Origin: Flavobacterium sp. Root186
GTDB lineage: Bacteria; Bacteroidota; Bacteroidia; Flavobacteriales; Flavobacteriaceae
Assembly (NCBI RefSeq): GCF_001428525.1
Contig: NZ_LMHW01000004.1
Span: 1 to 53,394 of the forward strand
Direction of reading: 5' to 3'
Length of the DNA stretch: 53,394 nt
Shown here: piece after piece, positions 25,585 to 33,427 of the stretch
Layout of the letters: each line of letters starts with the position of its first letter
Numbering within the stretch: position 1 is the first letter of the stretch
Notes under the pieces: model-generated
Seen by the model: the letters and a program-made list of their open reading frames with translations, nothing else
What the model was told of the DNA's origin: nothing
Database searches by the model: none
Translations under genes and position numbers: made by a program

Positions 25585-27864
25585 ATGAAAATAAAAAGTT
25601 TAATTTTTTTTGGATTAATGCAGTATTGCATTTCTGTAAATGCACAAGTTAAAGAACCCGTAGAATATGTAAACCCGTTAATGGGAACACAGTCGCTGCA
25701 TAATCTTTCCAACGGAAATACCTATCCCGCAATCTGCAGACCTTGGGGAATGAATTTCTGGACTCCGCAGACCGGTAAAATGGGTGACGGATGGGCGTAT
25801 ACTTATACCGCAGAAAAAATTAGGGGATTTAAACAAACACACCAGCCTTCACCGTGGATGAATGATTACGGTCAGTTTTCAATAATGCCCGTTACAGGTA
25901 AACTGGCTTTCGCCGAAGATGAAAGAGCGAGTTGGTTCAGTCATAAAGCAGAAGTTTCAAAACCATATTATTACAGCGTTTATTTAGCTGATTATGATGT
26001 GACAACAGAAATAACAACAACAGAACGAGCAGCACATTTTCAGATTACATTTCCTGAAAACGAAAAATCTTCAATTGTTATTGATGCATTCGACAAAGGA
26101 TCTTATATTAAAATAATTCCATCAGAAAATAAAATTATTGGTTATACAACTCGTAATAGCGGCGGAGTTCCTCAAAATTTCAAAAACTATTTTGTACTAG
26201 TATTCGATAAACCATTTGCAGACAATTCAACCTGGACTGACAAAGTGCTGACAAAAGATAAATTAGAAGCATTTGGGCTTCATACAGGTGCAGTAGTTGG
26301 TTTTAAAACTAAAAAAGGAGAAAAAGTCAACGTAAAAGTGGCTTCCTCATTTATAAGCCCAGAACAGGCAGAGCTTACTTTAAAAAACGAATTAGGTGCA
26401 GCATCTTTCGAAGAAACCTTAGCCCAATCTAAAAACGAATGGAACAAAGTTTTAGGAAAGATTGCTGTAGAAGATACAAACGAAGATCAGCTAAAAACTT
26501 TCTATTCCTGCTTATATCGCACCGTTTGTTTTCCACAAAAACAATATGAAATAAACAAAGACGGAGAAATTGTGCACTACAGCCCCTATAACGGAAAAGT
26601 TCTGCCTGGATATATGTATGCAGGAACAGGTTTTTGGGATACATTCCGTGCGTTATATCCTTTGCTAAATTTAGTTTATCCCTCTATCAATAAAGAAATG
26701 CAGGAAGGTTTAATAAATGATTATAAAGAAGGTGGATTTTTACCAGAATGGTCTAGTCCGGGTTTTAGAAATGTTATGGTGGGAAATAATTCTGCCTCTG
26801 TAGTTTCTGATGCTTATATAAAAGGATTACGCGGTTATGATATTAATACCTTATATGAAGCTTTACAGCACGGAGCCAATAACGAAGGCCCGCTAGAAGC
26901 TGTAGGTAGAAAAGGAGTACAGTATTACAATACTTTAGGATATGTGCCTTATGATGTTGAGATTAATGAAAATGCAGCCAGAACGCTTGAATATGCTTAT
27001 GATGATTTTGCAATCTGGAAATTAGCAAAAGCCTTAGATCGTCCGAAAAAAGAAATCAATCTGCTTGAAAAACGAATGATGAATTACAAAAAGCTATTTA
27101 ATCCATCTATCGGATTAATGAGCGGGCGAAATAAAGATGGCAGTTTTCCACCCAATTTTAACCCTTTTAAATGGGGAGACGCTTTTACAGAAGGAAACAG
27201 CTGGCATTACAGCTGGAGTGTATTTCATGATATTCAAGGTTTAATTGATTTGATGGGCGGCGAGAAAAAATTTGCCGCAAAACTAGATGCTGTATTTACA
27301 ACACCTCCGGTTTTTGATGATAGTTATTACGGAGCAGTTATTCATGAAATACGAGAAATGCAAATCATGAATATGGGACAGTATGCACACGGAAACCAGC
27401 CTATTCAACATATGATTTATTTATACAATTATGCAGGCGAGCCTTGGAAAACACAATACTGGTCAAGAGAAGTAATGAACCGTTTGTACAAACCAACTCC
27501 TGATGGATATTGCGGAGATGAAGATAATGGACAGACTTCTGCCTGGTATATTTTCTCTGCAATGGGATTTTACCCGGTTTGTCCGGCAACTGAAGAATAC
27601 GTTTTAGGTGCACCATTATTTAAGAAAACAACTTTACAGCTTGAAAACGGAAAACAGCTTATTATTAATGCCCCAAATAATTCAGATGTAAGCAAGTATG
27701 TAAATGAATTGAAATGGGATAATGCAACTTATACTAAAAATTATATCAACCATTTTGATGTATTAAAAGGTGGAGAACTGAATTTTGATATGACAAGTTC
27801 TCCAAATTTAAAAAGAGGTACGACATCAGAGGCGTTTCCATATTCTTATTCAACTTCAAAGTAA
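25585..27864 (+). CDS. GH92 alpha-mannosidase (copy 2)
   Basis: A 759-residue exported GH92 (signal peptide about 1-20, ending VNAQ). It keeps the framework YVNPLMGTQ, GFWDTFRALYPLLNL, TEGNSWHYSW and DEDNGQTSAWYIFSAMGFYP, so the presumed acid Glu and base Asp are present. It differs from copy 1 in the substrate loop: HGNQPIQHMIYLYNYAG instead of HGNEPNHHIPYLYAYAG. This points to a different linkage specificity, perhaps alpha-1,3, by inference. It follows copy 1 by 136 bases that include ATTTTAGA repeats, and its stop is 5 bases before the GH125 start, so these two are cotranscribed. Confidence 0.95.
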   Translation: MKIKSLIFFGLMQYCISVNAQVKEPVEYVNPLMGTQSLHNLSNGNTYPAICRPWGMNFWTPQTGKMGDGWAYTYTAEKIRGFKQTHQPSPWMNDYGQFSIMPVTGKLAFAEDERASWFSHKAEVSKPYYYSVYLADYDVTTEITTTERAAHFQITFPENEKSSIVIDAFDKGSYIKIIPSENKIIGYTTRNSGGVPQNFKNYFVLVFDKPFADNSTWTDKVLTKDKLEAFGLHTGAVVGFKTKKGEKVNVKVASSFISPEQAELTLKNELGAASFEETLAQSKNEWNKVLGKIAVEDTNEDQLKTFYSCLYRTVCFPQKQYEINKDGEIVHYSPYNGKVLPGYMYAGTGFWDTFRALYPLLNLVYPSINKEMQEGLINDYKEGGFLPEWSSPGFRNVMVGNNSASVVSDAYIKGLRGYDINTLYEALQHGANNEGPLEAVGRKGVQYYNTLGYVPYDVEINENAARTLEYAYDDFAIWKLAKALDRPKKEINLLEKRMMNYKKLFNPSIGLMSGRNKDGSFPPNFNPFKWGDAFTEGNSWHYSWSVFHDIQGLIDLMGGEKKFAAKLDAVFTTPPVFDDSYYGAVIHEIREMQIMNMGQYAHGNQPIQHMIYLYNYAGEPWKTQYWSREVMNRLYKPTPDGYCGDEDNGQTSAWYIFSAMGFYPVCPATEEYVLGAPLFKKTTLQLENGKQLIINAPNNSDVSKYVNELKWDNATYTKNYINHFDVLKGGELNFDMTSSPNLKRGTTSEAFPYSYSTSK

Positions 27865-27869
27865 AATTT

Positions 27870-29333
27870 ATGCAGTCACGTAGAAAATTTATAAAAAATA
27901 CAGGAATCTTTTCCGCAGGATTATTAGCACTTCAAACCGATGTATTTGGACTTAATTCAGATGCTTTTCAGTTTCCTTTAAAAGATTTTATCAGCAAAAG
28001 ACCTCCATTAGCCGAAAGAAAATTTACAAGTAAAGCAGTTGAAGCGGCAATTGTGAGAATCAAAAAACAAATAGGAAATCCGGAACTGGCCTGGTTATTT
28101 GAAAACTGTTTTCCAAATACGCTGGACACTACAGTCGATTTTGAAATCATTGACGGCAAGCCCGATACTTATGTAATTACAGGAGATATTGATGCAATGT
28201 GGCTGCGTGACAGTACAGCGCAGATTTGGCCTTATATTCCGTTTGTAAAAGAAGATCCAAAACTGGCCGAACTGGTAAAAGGAGTAATCAACCGTCAGGC
28301 AAAATGTATTTTACTTGATCCTTATGCGAATGCTTTTTATAAAGATTTTACGAAAGAAAGCGAATGGAAAAATGACCTGACTAAAATGCAGCCCGGAATT
28401 CACGAAAGAAAATGGGAAATTGACAGCTTGTGTTATCCGGTTCGATTAGCACACGGCTATTGGAAAGAAACCGGAGACATCAGTTTGTTTGATGCAAAAT
28501 GGAAAGAAGCGATGCTGCTAATTCTGCAGACTTTTAAAGAACAGCAAAGACTGGATGGAAAAGGCGGGCCGTATAGTTTTCAGCGTCAAACGGCCTGGGC
28601 TACAGATGGAGTTCCGTTAGGTGGTTACGGTTATCCTGTAAAACCTTGCGGATTAATTGTTTCTACTTTCAGACCAAGCGACGACAGCACTTTGTTTGGA
28701 TATTTAATTCCAAGCAATATGTTTGCGATCGAAATATTAGGTTATTTGATCGAGATTTTTTCTTTACCAGCTTTAAAAGACAATGATTTGGTTGCCAAAG
28801 CTGCAGAATTAAGAGATCAGGTACAAAAAGGTTTAAAAGAAAACGGAATCATAGAACATCCAAAATTTGGAAAAATCATTGCTTTCGAAGTAAACGGATA
28901 CGGGAGTTTCCATATGATGGATGATGCTAATGTTCCTTCATTATTATCACTTCCTTATTTGGGTGCGATTGCTCCAAATGATCCTTTATATCTAAATACC
29001 CGTAAGGTGGTATTATCAGAAAACAATCCTTTTTTCTATAAAGGAAAAGCTGGAGAAGGAATTGGCGGCCCGCACACGGGAGTTGATACAATCTGGCCTA
29101 TGAGTATTGTTTTGAGAGCGATTACAAGTGTAGACGAAAAAGAAATTAAAACATGCATCAGCAATTTGATTAAAACAAATGCCGATACAGGATTTATGCA
29201 CGAATCATTTCATAAAGACGATGTAAACAAATTTACCCGTAAATGGTTTGCATGGGCAAATACATTATTTGGAGAAATGATTGTGCACACCAGTATTCAT
29301 TATCCTCAAATTTTAAAAGATAAAAATATCTAG
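27870..29333 (+). CDS. GH125 exo-alpha-1,6-mannosidase
   Basis: A 487-residue protein of the GH125 family, metal-independent exo-alpha-1,6-mannosidases. The N-terminus MQSRRKFIKNTGIFSAGLLA has a twin-arginine type signal, as often in Bacteroidota GH125. The (alpha/alpha)6 domain shows GDIDAMWLRDSTAQIWPYIP, the substrate loop STFRPSDDSTLFGYLIPSN, SFHMMDDANVPSLLSLPYLG and GPHTGVDTIWPMS. It should remove alpha-1,6-mannose left after the GH92 enzymes trim the side chains. It begins 5 bases after the second GH92 and ends 23 bases before the ROK gene, so it is inside one operon. Confidence 0.95.
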   Translation: MQSRRKFIKNTGIFSAGLLALQTDVFGLNSDAFQFPLKDFISKRPPLAERKFTSKAVEAAIVRIKKQIGNPELAWLFENCFPNTLDTTVDFEIIDGKPDTYVITGDIDAMWLRDSTAQIWPYIPFVKEDPKLAELVKGVINRQAKCILLDPYANAFYKDFTKESEWKNDLTKMQPGIHERKWEIDSLCYPVRLAHGYWKETGDISLFDAKWKEAMLLILQTFKEQQRLDGKGGPYSFQRQTAWATDGVPLGGYGYPVKPCGLIVSTFRPSDDSTLFGYLIPSNMFAIEILGYLIEIFSLPALKDNDLVAKAAELRDQVQKGLKENGIIEHPKFGKIIAFEVNGYGSFHMMDDANVPSLLSLPYLGAIAPNDPLYLNTRKVVLSENNPFFYKGKAGEGIGGPHTGVDTIWPMSIVLRAITSVDEKEIKTCISNLIKTNADTGFMHESFHKDDVNKFTRKWFAWANTLFGEMIVHTSIHYPQILKDKNI

Positions 29334-29356
29334 TACTAAAAGCTAAACGATTAAGA

Positions 29357-30256
29357 ATGAATACATCATATGCCATTGGGCTAGATATAGGAGGAACACA
29401 TATTACCGCAGCAGTTATCAATAAAACAGAAATGAAAGTTATGGAACTTTCATTATATAAAGAATCATTTGACTCTAATTTACCTGTCGATCAGGTAATG
29501 AATATCTGGAAAAGAGTGATCTCTACTTCAATTGAAAATTCAAAAGTAAATAATATTACAGGAATTGCAGTTTGTATGCCCGGTCCATTTGATTATGAAA
29601 AAGGAATCTGCTGGATTAAAGATCAATCTAAATACGAACATTTTTATGGATTGAATATAAGAAATCTACTTTTAGAAAATCTAAACTTTTCAAATGATTT
29701 TCCGGTGCTTTTTGAAAATGATGCCGTTTGTTTTGGAAAAGGAGAAGTTTTTAAGCAACAGGAAAATCTTTCTAAAAAGGTAATGGCAGTTACTTTAGGA
29801 ACCGGATTAGGCGCTTGTTTTATTGACAAAGGAGTTTCAGTAAGTACAGGAAACAAGGTACCAACAGATGGAGAAATTTACAATCTTGAATATAAAGGAG
29901 GTATTGCCGAAGATTATGTTTCAGTGCGCGGTCTTTTATCTCATTATAAAACTTTAAGTGGTTTTTCGCTTAAGAATGGTTTAGAGCTTTATAATTTAGC
30001 TAAAAACGGAGATCAGCAAGCTGTAAAAGTTTTTGAAACAATGGGCGAAGATTTGGCAGCAGTTGTAATTCCGTGGATAAAGAATTTTTCAGCAGATCAT
30101 ATTATTGTGGGAGGAAAAATTGCTAATGCAAGTGATTTATTTCTGTCTTCATTTAATAAAACAATAAAAGAATCAGGTATTGAGGTACTTGTTTCCATTT
30201 CTACAGATAATGAAATTGCGGCCTTATTAGGAGCAGTAAGTTTTCTTTGTGATTAG
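29357..30256 (+). CDS. ROK family sugar kinase
   Basis: A 299-residue cytoplasmic kinase. It opens with AIGLDIGGTHITAAVI (phosphate-binding loop), has the catalytic region FENDAVCFGKGE with the Asp, and VTLGTGLGACFIDKG. The zinc-binding CxCGxxGC motif of most ROK kinases and repressors is missing; in its place is a short stretch, GEIYNLEYKGGIAEDYVS. There is no N-terminal helix-turn-helix, so it is an enzyme and not a repressor. By context it phosphorylates the mannose released by the upstream mannosidases; this is inference. It is the last gene of the locus and is followed by a strong terminator. Confidence 0.88.
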   Translation: MNTSYAIGLDIGGTHITAAVINKTEMKVMELSLYKESFDSNLPVDQVMNIWKRVISTSIENSKVNNITGIAVCMPGPFDYEKGICWIKDQSKYEHFYGLNIRNLLLENLNFSNDFPVLFENDAVCFGKGEVFKQQENLSKKVMAVTLGTGLGACFIDKGVSVSTGNKVPTDGEIYNLEYKGGIAEDYVSVRGLLSHYKTLSGFSLKNGLELYNLAKNGDQQAVKVFETMGEDLAAVVIPWIKNFSADHIIVGGKIANASDLFLSSFNKTIKESGIEVLVSISTDNEIAALLGAVSFLCD

Positions 30257-30260
30257 ATTT

Positions 30261-30303
30261 AAAACAAAAACGGATGAGCAATTTACTCATCCGTTTTGTT
30301 TTA
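30261..30303. terminator. Bidirectional terminator between the ROK and DsbA-like genes
   Basis: A near-perfect 17-18 base stem: AAAACAAAAACGGATGAG at 30261-30278 pairs with the segment at 30286-30302. A and T runs flank it on both sides, so it can serve both convergent genes. Confidence 0.85.
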
Positions 30304-30318
30304 ACTATTTCATTTAAA

Positions 30319-30948
30319 TTATTTTAACCCTTCTTTAATTGTTTGAACAAAAGCTTCAACAGGCTGAGCTCCAGAAACCGCATACTTCCTATCAAAAACA
30401 AAGAAAGGAACTCCCTGCACACCAATTTCCTGTGCTTCTTTAATATCGCTTTGAACTTCTTTTAAATATAAACTTTCGCTTTCCAGAACTTCCAAAACAT
30501 CATTTTTACTCAATCCGGCTTTTTCAGCTAATTCAATTAAAGTTGGACCGTCGTTTAAGTCTCTTCCTTCTGTAAAATAAGCTTTAAAGAAGATTTCTTC
30601 CATTTCATCGCCTAACTTTTTAGTCTTAGCCAATTGAATAATTCTATGTGCTTCTAAAGAATTTGAAATAACCGCTTTATCAAAGTTATAATCTAAACCA
30701 GCACTTTTAGCACGTTCCGCTACACCTTTGTGCATTTCTCTTGATTGTTCAACAGATATGCCTTTTCGTTCCGCTAAATACGTATAAACGTCTTTTTCTG
30801 GTTGTGGTGTAATAGTTGGATCAAGCTGAAAGCTTTTCCACTCAATTTCAAATTCATTATTTGGAAATTCAGCTAAAGCCGTTTCCAACTGTCTTTTTCC
30901 GATATAACAAAACGGACACATGATGTCCGACCAAATTTCTATTTTCAT
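30319..30948 (-). CDS. DsbA family (FrnE-like) oxidoreductase
   Basis: A 209-residue protein with the DsbA/2-hydroxychromene-2-carboxylate isomerase-like thioredoxin fold. The N-terminal strand MKIEIWSDIMCPFCYIGKRQ carries a CPFC redox pair at residues 11-14. The helical insert (SNSLEAHRIIQLAKTKKLGD) and the cis-Pro loop (GVQGVPFFVFDRKYAVSGAQ) follow. The open frame extends 13 codons further upstream, but the inner ATG at 30948 gives the normal start for this family, so I chose it. There is no signal peptide, so it is cytoplasmic, unlike true DsbA. It is usually linked to oxidative stress, with the substrate unknown. Confidence 0.9.
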   Translation of the reverse strand: MKIEIWSDIMCPFCYIGKRQLETALAEFPNNEFEIEWKSFQLDPTITPQPEKDVYTYLAERKGISVEQSREMHKGVAERAKSAGLDYNFDKAVISNSLEAHRIIQLAKTKKLGDEMEEIFFKAYFTEGRDLNDGPTLIELAEKAGLSKNDVLEVLESESLYLKEVQSDIKEAQEIGVQGVPFFVFDRKYAVSGAQPVEAFVQTIKEGLK

Positions 30949-30973
30949 AAGTGCAAAATTACAGAAAAAATTT

Positions 30974-31036
30974 GTTTCAAGTTTCATGTTTCAGGTTTTT
31001 AAGAGTTCTGTCAAAGTTTAAAACTTTGACAGAACT
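30974..31036. repeat. Dispersed intergenic repeat plus 33-base palindrome
   Basis: 30974-30998 is a GTTTCAAGTTTCATGTTTCA-type unit, also seen at 31829-31854 and 35859-35900. Next to it, 31004-31019 and 31021-31036 are perfect 16-base inverted arms (AGTTCTGTCAAAGTTT) around one base. Both lie between two genes and read as repeat units, not protein. Confidence 0.6.
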
Positions 31037-31158
31037 TCAGCGTAGTAAAATGTTTTATTTTATGTTTAAATATCATTTCATATATAAAAATCAGTATTTT
31101 TAGTACAAAAGTCAATAAAAACTAATTTGTTGATTTAGATGTAATTATAAAAATTATT

Positions 31159-31815
31159 ATGAAGAAAAATATTTTCTATTTTTTATTGATCTTATTTTCA
31201 GCACATTTAAACGCTCAAGTTAGAGGTTCTATTGATTTAGGACTTTATCGCCATACTGATTTTCAAGAATCCGGTTATATTCAGGGCGGATTAGGTTTAG
31301 AGGTTCAGGTTTATAAGTTCTTAAAACCGGAGTTTGGCGTTAGTTATTATTATGGCAGACTCGAAGATTATAATAAATTAGATGCTGTTGGAAACATTAC
31401 AAATATATCACAGGTAAAAGCATCAGCACTAAATTTTGGATTTACGCCTAAAATTTGTCTTTCTTGCGTAGAATATAGTGCCGGAGATGTTCTTCTTCAA
31501 ATCCTGCCTATTTATAATATATCAAAAATTGAAGCGCAGCAGAATTACACTACAATCAATCAAAATAATCCGTCTCAATCAAAAACGCAAAAAGATATTG
31601 TTACAGAATGGCAGCAATCTGTTGGTATTGGAATTGGTATCGATATTATTCTTTCAGATAAAAATTATGATTCTTTAGCTGTTAATTTATATTTTACAGG
31701 TGTAAATATGGGAAAAGCGATAGGTGAGGTGGAAAGTACTGAAACCAGATACGATAGCAGAACTTTAGGATTAGGACTGAACTATTATTTCGGTTTTAAG
31801 AAGAAAAAGGATTAA
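31159..31815 (+). CDS. Outer-membrane beta-barrel-like protein, function unknown
   Basis: A 218-residue protein with a clear signal peptide (residues 1-19, ending LNAQ). The mature part is made of alternating aromatic/polar strands with Gly turns (GLYRHTDFQESGYIQGGLGL; FGVSYYYGRLEDY) and ends in GLGLNYYFGFKKKKD, as small 8-stranded outer-membrane barrels of Bacteroidota do. It contains the pair of cysteines in ICLSC at about residues 98-102. No named family was recognised. It stands alone between repeat-rich intergenic regions. Confidence 0.7.
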   Translation: MKKNIFYFLLILFSAHLNAQVRGSIDLGLYRHTDFQESGYIQGGLGLEVQVYKFLKPEFGVSYYYGRLEDYNKLDAVGNITNISQVKASALNFGFTPKICLSCVEYSAGDVLLQILPIYNISKIEAQQNYTTINQNNPSQSKTQKDIVTEWQQSVGIGIGIDIILSDKNYDSLAVNLYFTGVNMGKAIGEVESTETRYDSRTLGLGLNYYFGFKKKKD

Positions 31816-31861
31816 AAGACAGAAAATTGTTTCAGGTTTCAAGTTTCATGTTTTCTGTAGT

Positions 31862-31896
31862 TAAACCCGACAGGTTTTAAAAACCTGTCGGGTTTA
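31862..31896. terminator. Perfect palindrome, terminator or repeat, after the barrel gene
   Basis: Two 17-base arms (TAAACCCGACAGGTTTT and its complement) separated by a single A. A close copy lies at 53297-53328. It can end transcription of 31159-31815. Confidence 0.65.
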
Positions 31897-31910
31897 GTTA
31901 GGAGTGAAGA

Positions 31911-32055
31911 GGGCTTCAACTTCGCTCAGCCTGACAGCGTAGTATCGAGAAATTATCTAGACAGACATCATATTTGAAAACAGTTGCCACCCTGAGCGAA
32001 GTAGAAGGGCTCAAAGTGAACTCTGCAAATGAGATTGCTTCGTTCCTCGCAATGA
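31911..32055. repeat. REP-like intergenic repeat cluster
   Basis: GGGCTTCAACTTCGCTCAGC at 31911-31930 faces its inverted partner CTGAGCGAAGTAGAAGGGCT at 31992-32011. Then GAGATTGCTTCGTTCCTCGC at 32031-32050 is the reverse complement of the unit near 14181. These are noncoding repeats of the type widespread in Flavobacterium intergenic DNA. No gene is seen in 31816-32202. Confidence 0.6.
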
Positions 32056-32063
32056 CCAAAAAT

Positions 32064-32099
32064 AAAAAACCGCAACTCTTTTAAAGAATTGCGGTTTCT
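32064..32099 (-). terminator. Rho-independent terminator of dnaN
   Basis: AAACCGCAA (32067-32075) pairs with TTGCGGTTT (32089-32097); on the minus strand a 6-T run follows. It lies about 105 bases after the dnaN stop. Confidence 0.65.
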
Positions 32100-32202
32100 A
32101 GGTATAAAAAATGGTTGGTTAATAGCGATATTTTTTTTTTACAATGATATGTCTTTAATTTTAAATTAAAAAAAATCCCTGTAACAAAAAGAAGTTTTGA
32201 TG

Positions 32203-33321
32203 TTAACTATTTAACATTACCGGCATTACCAACATTGTTACAGTTTCACCTTCTTCTAAACCGTCAGCAGGCGTTAAAATTCCAGCTCTGTTAGGTAATG
32301 ACATCTCCAACATAATCACATCTGATTGAAGGTTTGTCAACATTTCGATTAAGAAACGAGAGTTAAAACCAATTTGTAAATCATCACCTTGATAATCACA
32401 AGTCAATCTTTCTTCTGCTTTGTTTGAGTAATCAATATCTTCAGCAGAAACATTTAATTCAGCTCCTGCAATTTTTAAACGAATTTGGTGTGTAGTTTTG
32501 TTTGAGAAAATCGCAACACGACGAACAGAACTTAAAAATAAAGAACGATCGATTAATAATTTGTTTGGATTTTCTTTTGGAATTACCGCTTCGTAATTAG
32601 GGTATTTTCCGTCGATTAAACGACACATTAAGATATAATTGTCGAATGAGAAAGTCGCATTCGAATCGTTGTATTCAATTTTTACTTCAGCATCAGAACT
32701 TCCTAAAATACTTTTCAAAATATTCAAAGGTTTCTTTGGCATAATAAAATCAGCAACCTGAGATGCTTTTACATCTGCACGAGCATATTTTACTAATTTA
32801 TGAGCATCTGTAGCAACAAAAGTCAAACCTTCTGGAGAAAACTGAAAGAATACTCCAGACATTACCGGACGTAAATCATCGTTTCCTGCAGCAAAAATTG
32901 TTTTACTTACAGCAGTTGCCAAAACATCAGCAGGAACTAAAGTTACAGACGGATCTTCAAGATTTACAGACTTAGGAAATTCTTCTCCAGCTGCATATGC
33001 TAATGCATATTTACCTGAGTTAGAACTAATTTCAACGGTATTGTTGTCTGCAACAGTAAAAGTTAAAGGCTGCTCTGGAAATGTTTTTAAAATTTCAAGT
33101 AAAAGCTTTGCCGGTACAGCAACACTTCCCTTACTTTTAGAATCGATTGATAATGTAGCCGACATTGTCGTTTCAAGATCTGAAGCCGAAACAGTCAACT
33201 CATTATTGTTTAGTTCAAATAAAAAGTTGTCTAAAATAGGCAACGTATTGTTACTGTTAATTACACTACCTAAAACTTGTAATTGTTTTAATAAGTACGA
33301 ACTCGATACTATAAATTTCAT
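32203..33321 (-). CDS. dnaN: DNA polymerase III beta subunit (sliding clamp)
   Basis: A 372-residue sliding clamp, the usual length. It starts MKFIVSSSYLLKQLQVLGSV and runs through the three repeated clamp domains: PILDNFLFELNNNELTVSAS in domain 1, FAAGNDDLRPVMSGVFFQFS at the start of domain 2, and KLLIDRSLFLSSVRRVAIFS in domain 3, ending MLVMPVML. It dimerises as a ring around DNA and holds the replicative polymerase. The open frame begins 12 codons earlier, but the inner ATG at 33321 is the family start. A promoter lies 60-90 bases upstream. dnaA is not adjacent, as is common in this phylum. Confidence 0.97.
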   Translation of the reverse strand: MKFIVSSSYLLKQLQVLGSVINSNNTLPILDNFLFELNNNELTVSASDLETTMSATLSIDSKSKGSVAVPAKLLLEILKTFPEQPLTFTVADNNTVEISSNSGKYALAYAAGEEFPKSVNLEDPSVTLVPADVLATAVSKTIFAAGNDDLRPVMSGVFFQFSPEGLTFVATDAHKLVKYARADVKASQVADFIMPKKPLNILKSILGSSDAEVKIEYNDSNATFSFDNYILMCRLIDGKYPNYEAVIPKENPNKLLIDRSLFLSSVRRVAIFSNKTTHQIRLKIAGAELNVSAEDIDYSNKAEERLTCDYQGDDLQIGFNSRFLIEMLTNLQSDVIMLEMSLPNRAGILTPADGLEEGETVTMLVMPVMLNS

Positions 33322-33380
33322 CTCTTTTGTTTTATTTTTTGATGTATTCCCCAGCATTTAGGCGCTAAGGATACGGATTA

Positions 33381-33412
33381 CAAATATATCGTAAACATTC
33401 TTAGTTTCGCAA
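33381..33412 (-). promoter_or_regulatory. Candidate dnaN promoter
   Basis: On the minus strand TTG (33410-33412) and TATATTTG (33381-33388) are spaced by 21 bases, fitting the flavobacterial promoter. The dnaN ATG is 60 bases downstream. Confidence 0.5.
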
Positions 33413-33427
33413 TTTTTTTATTAACAT

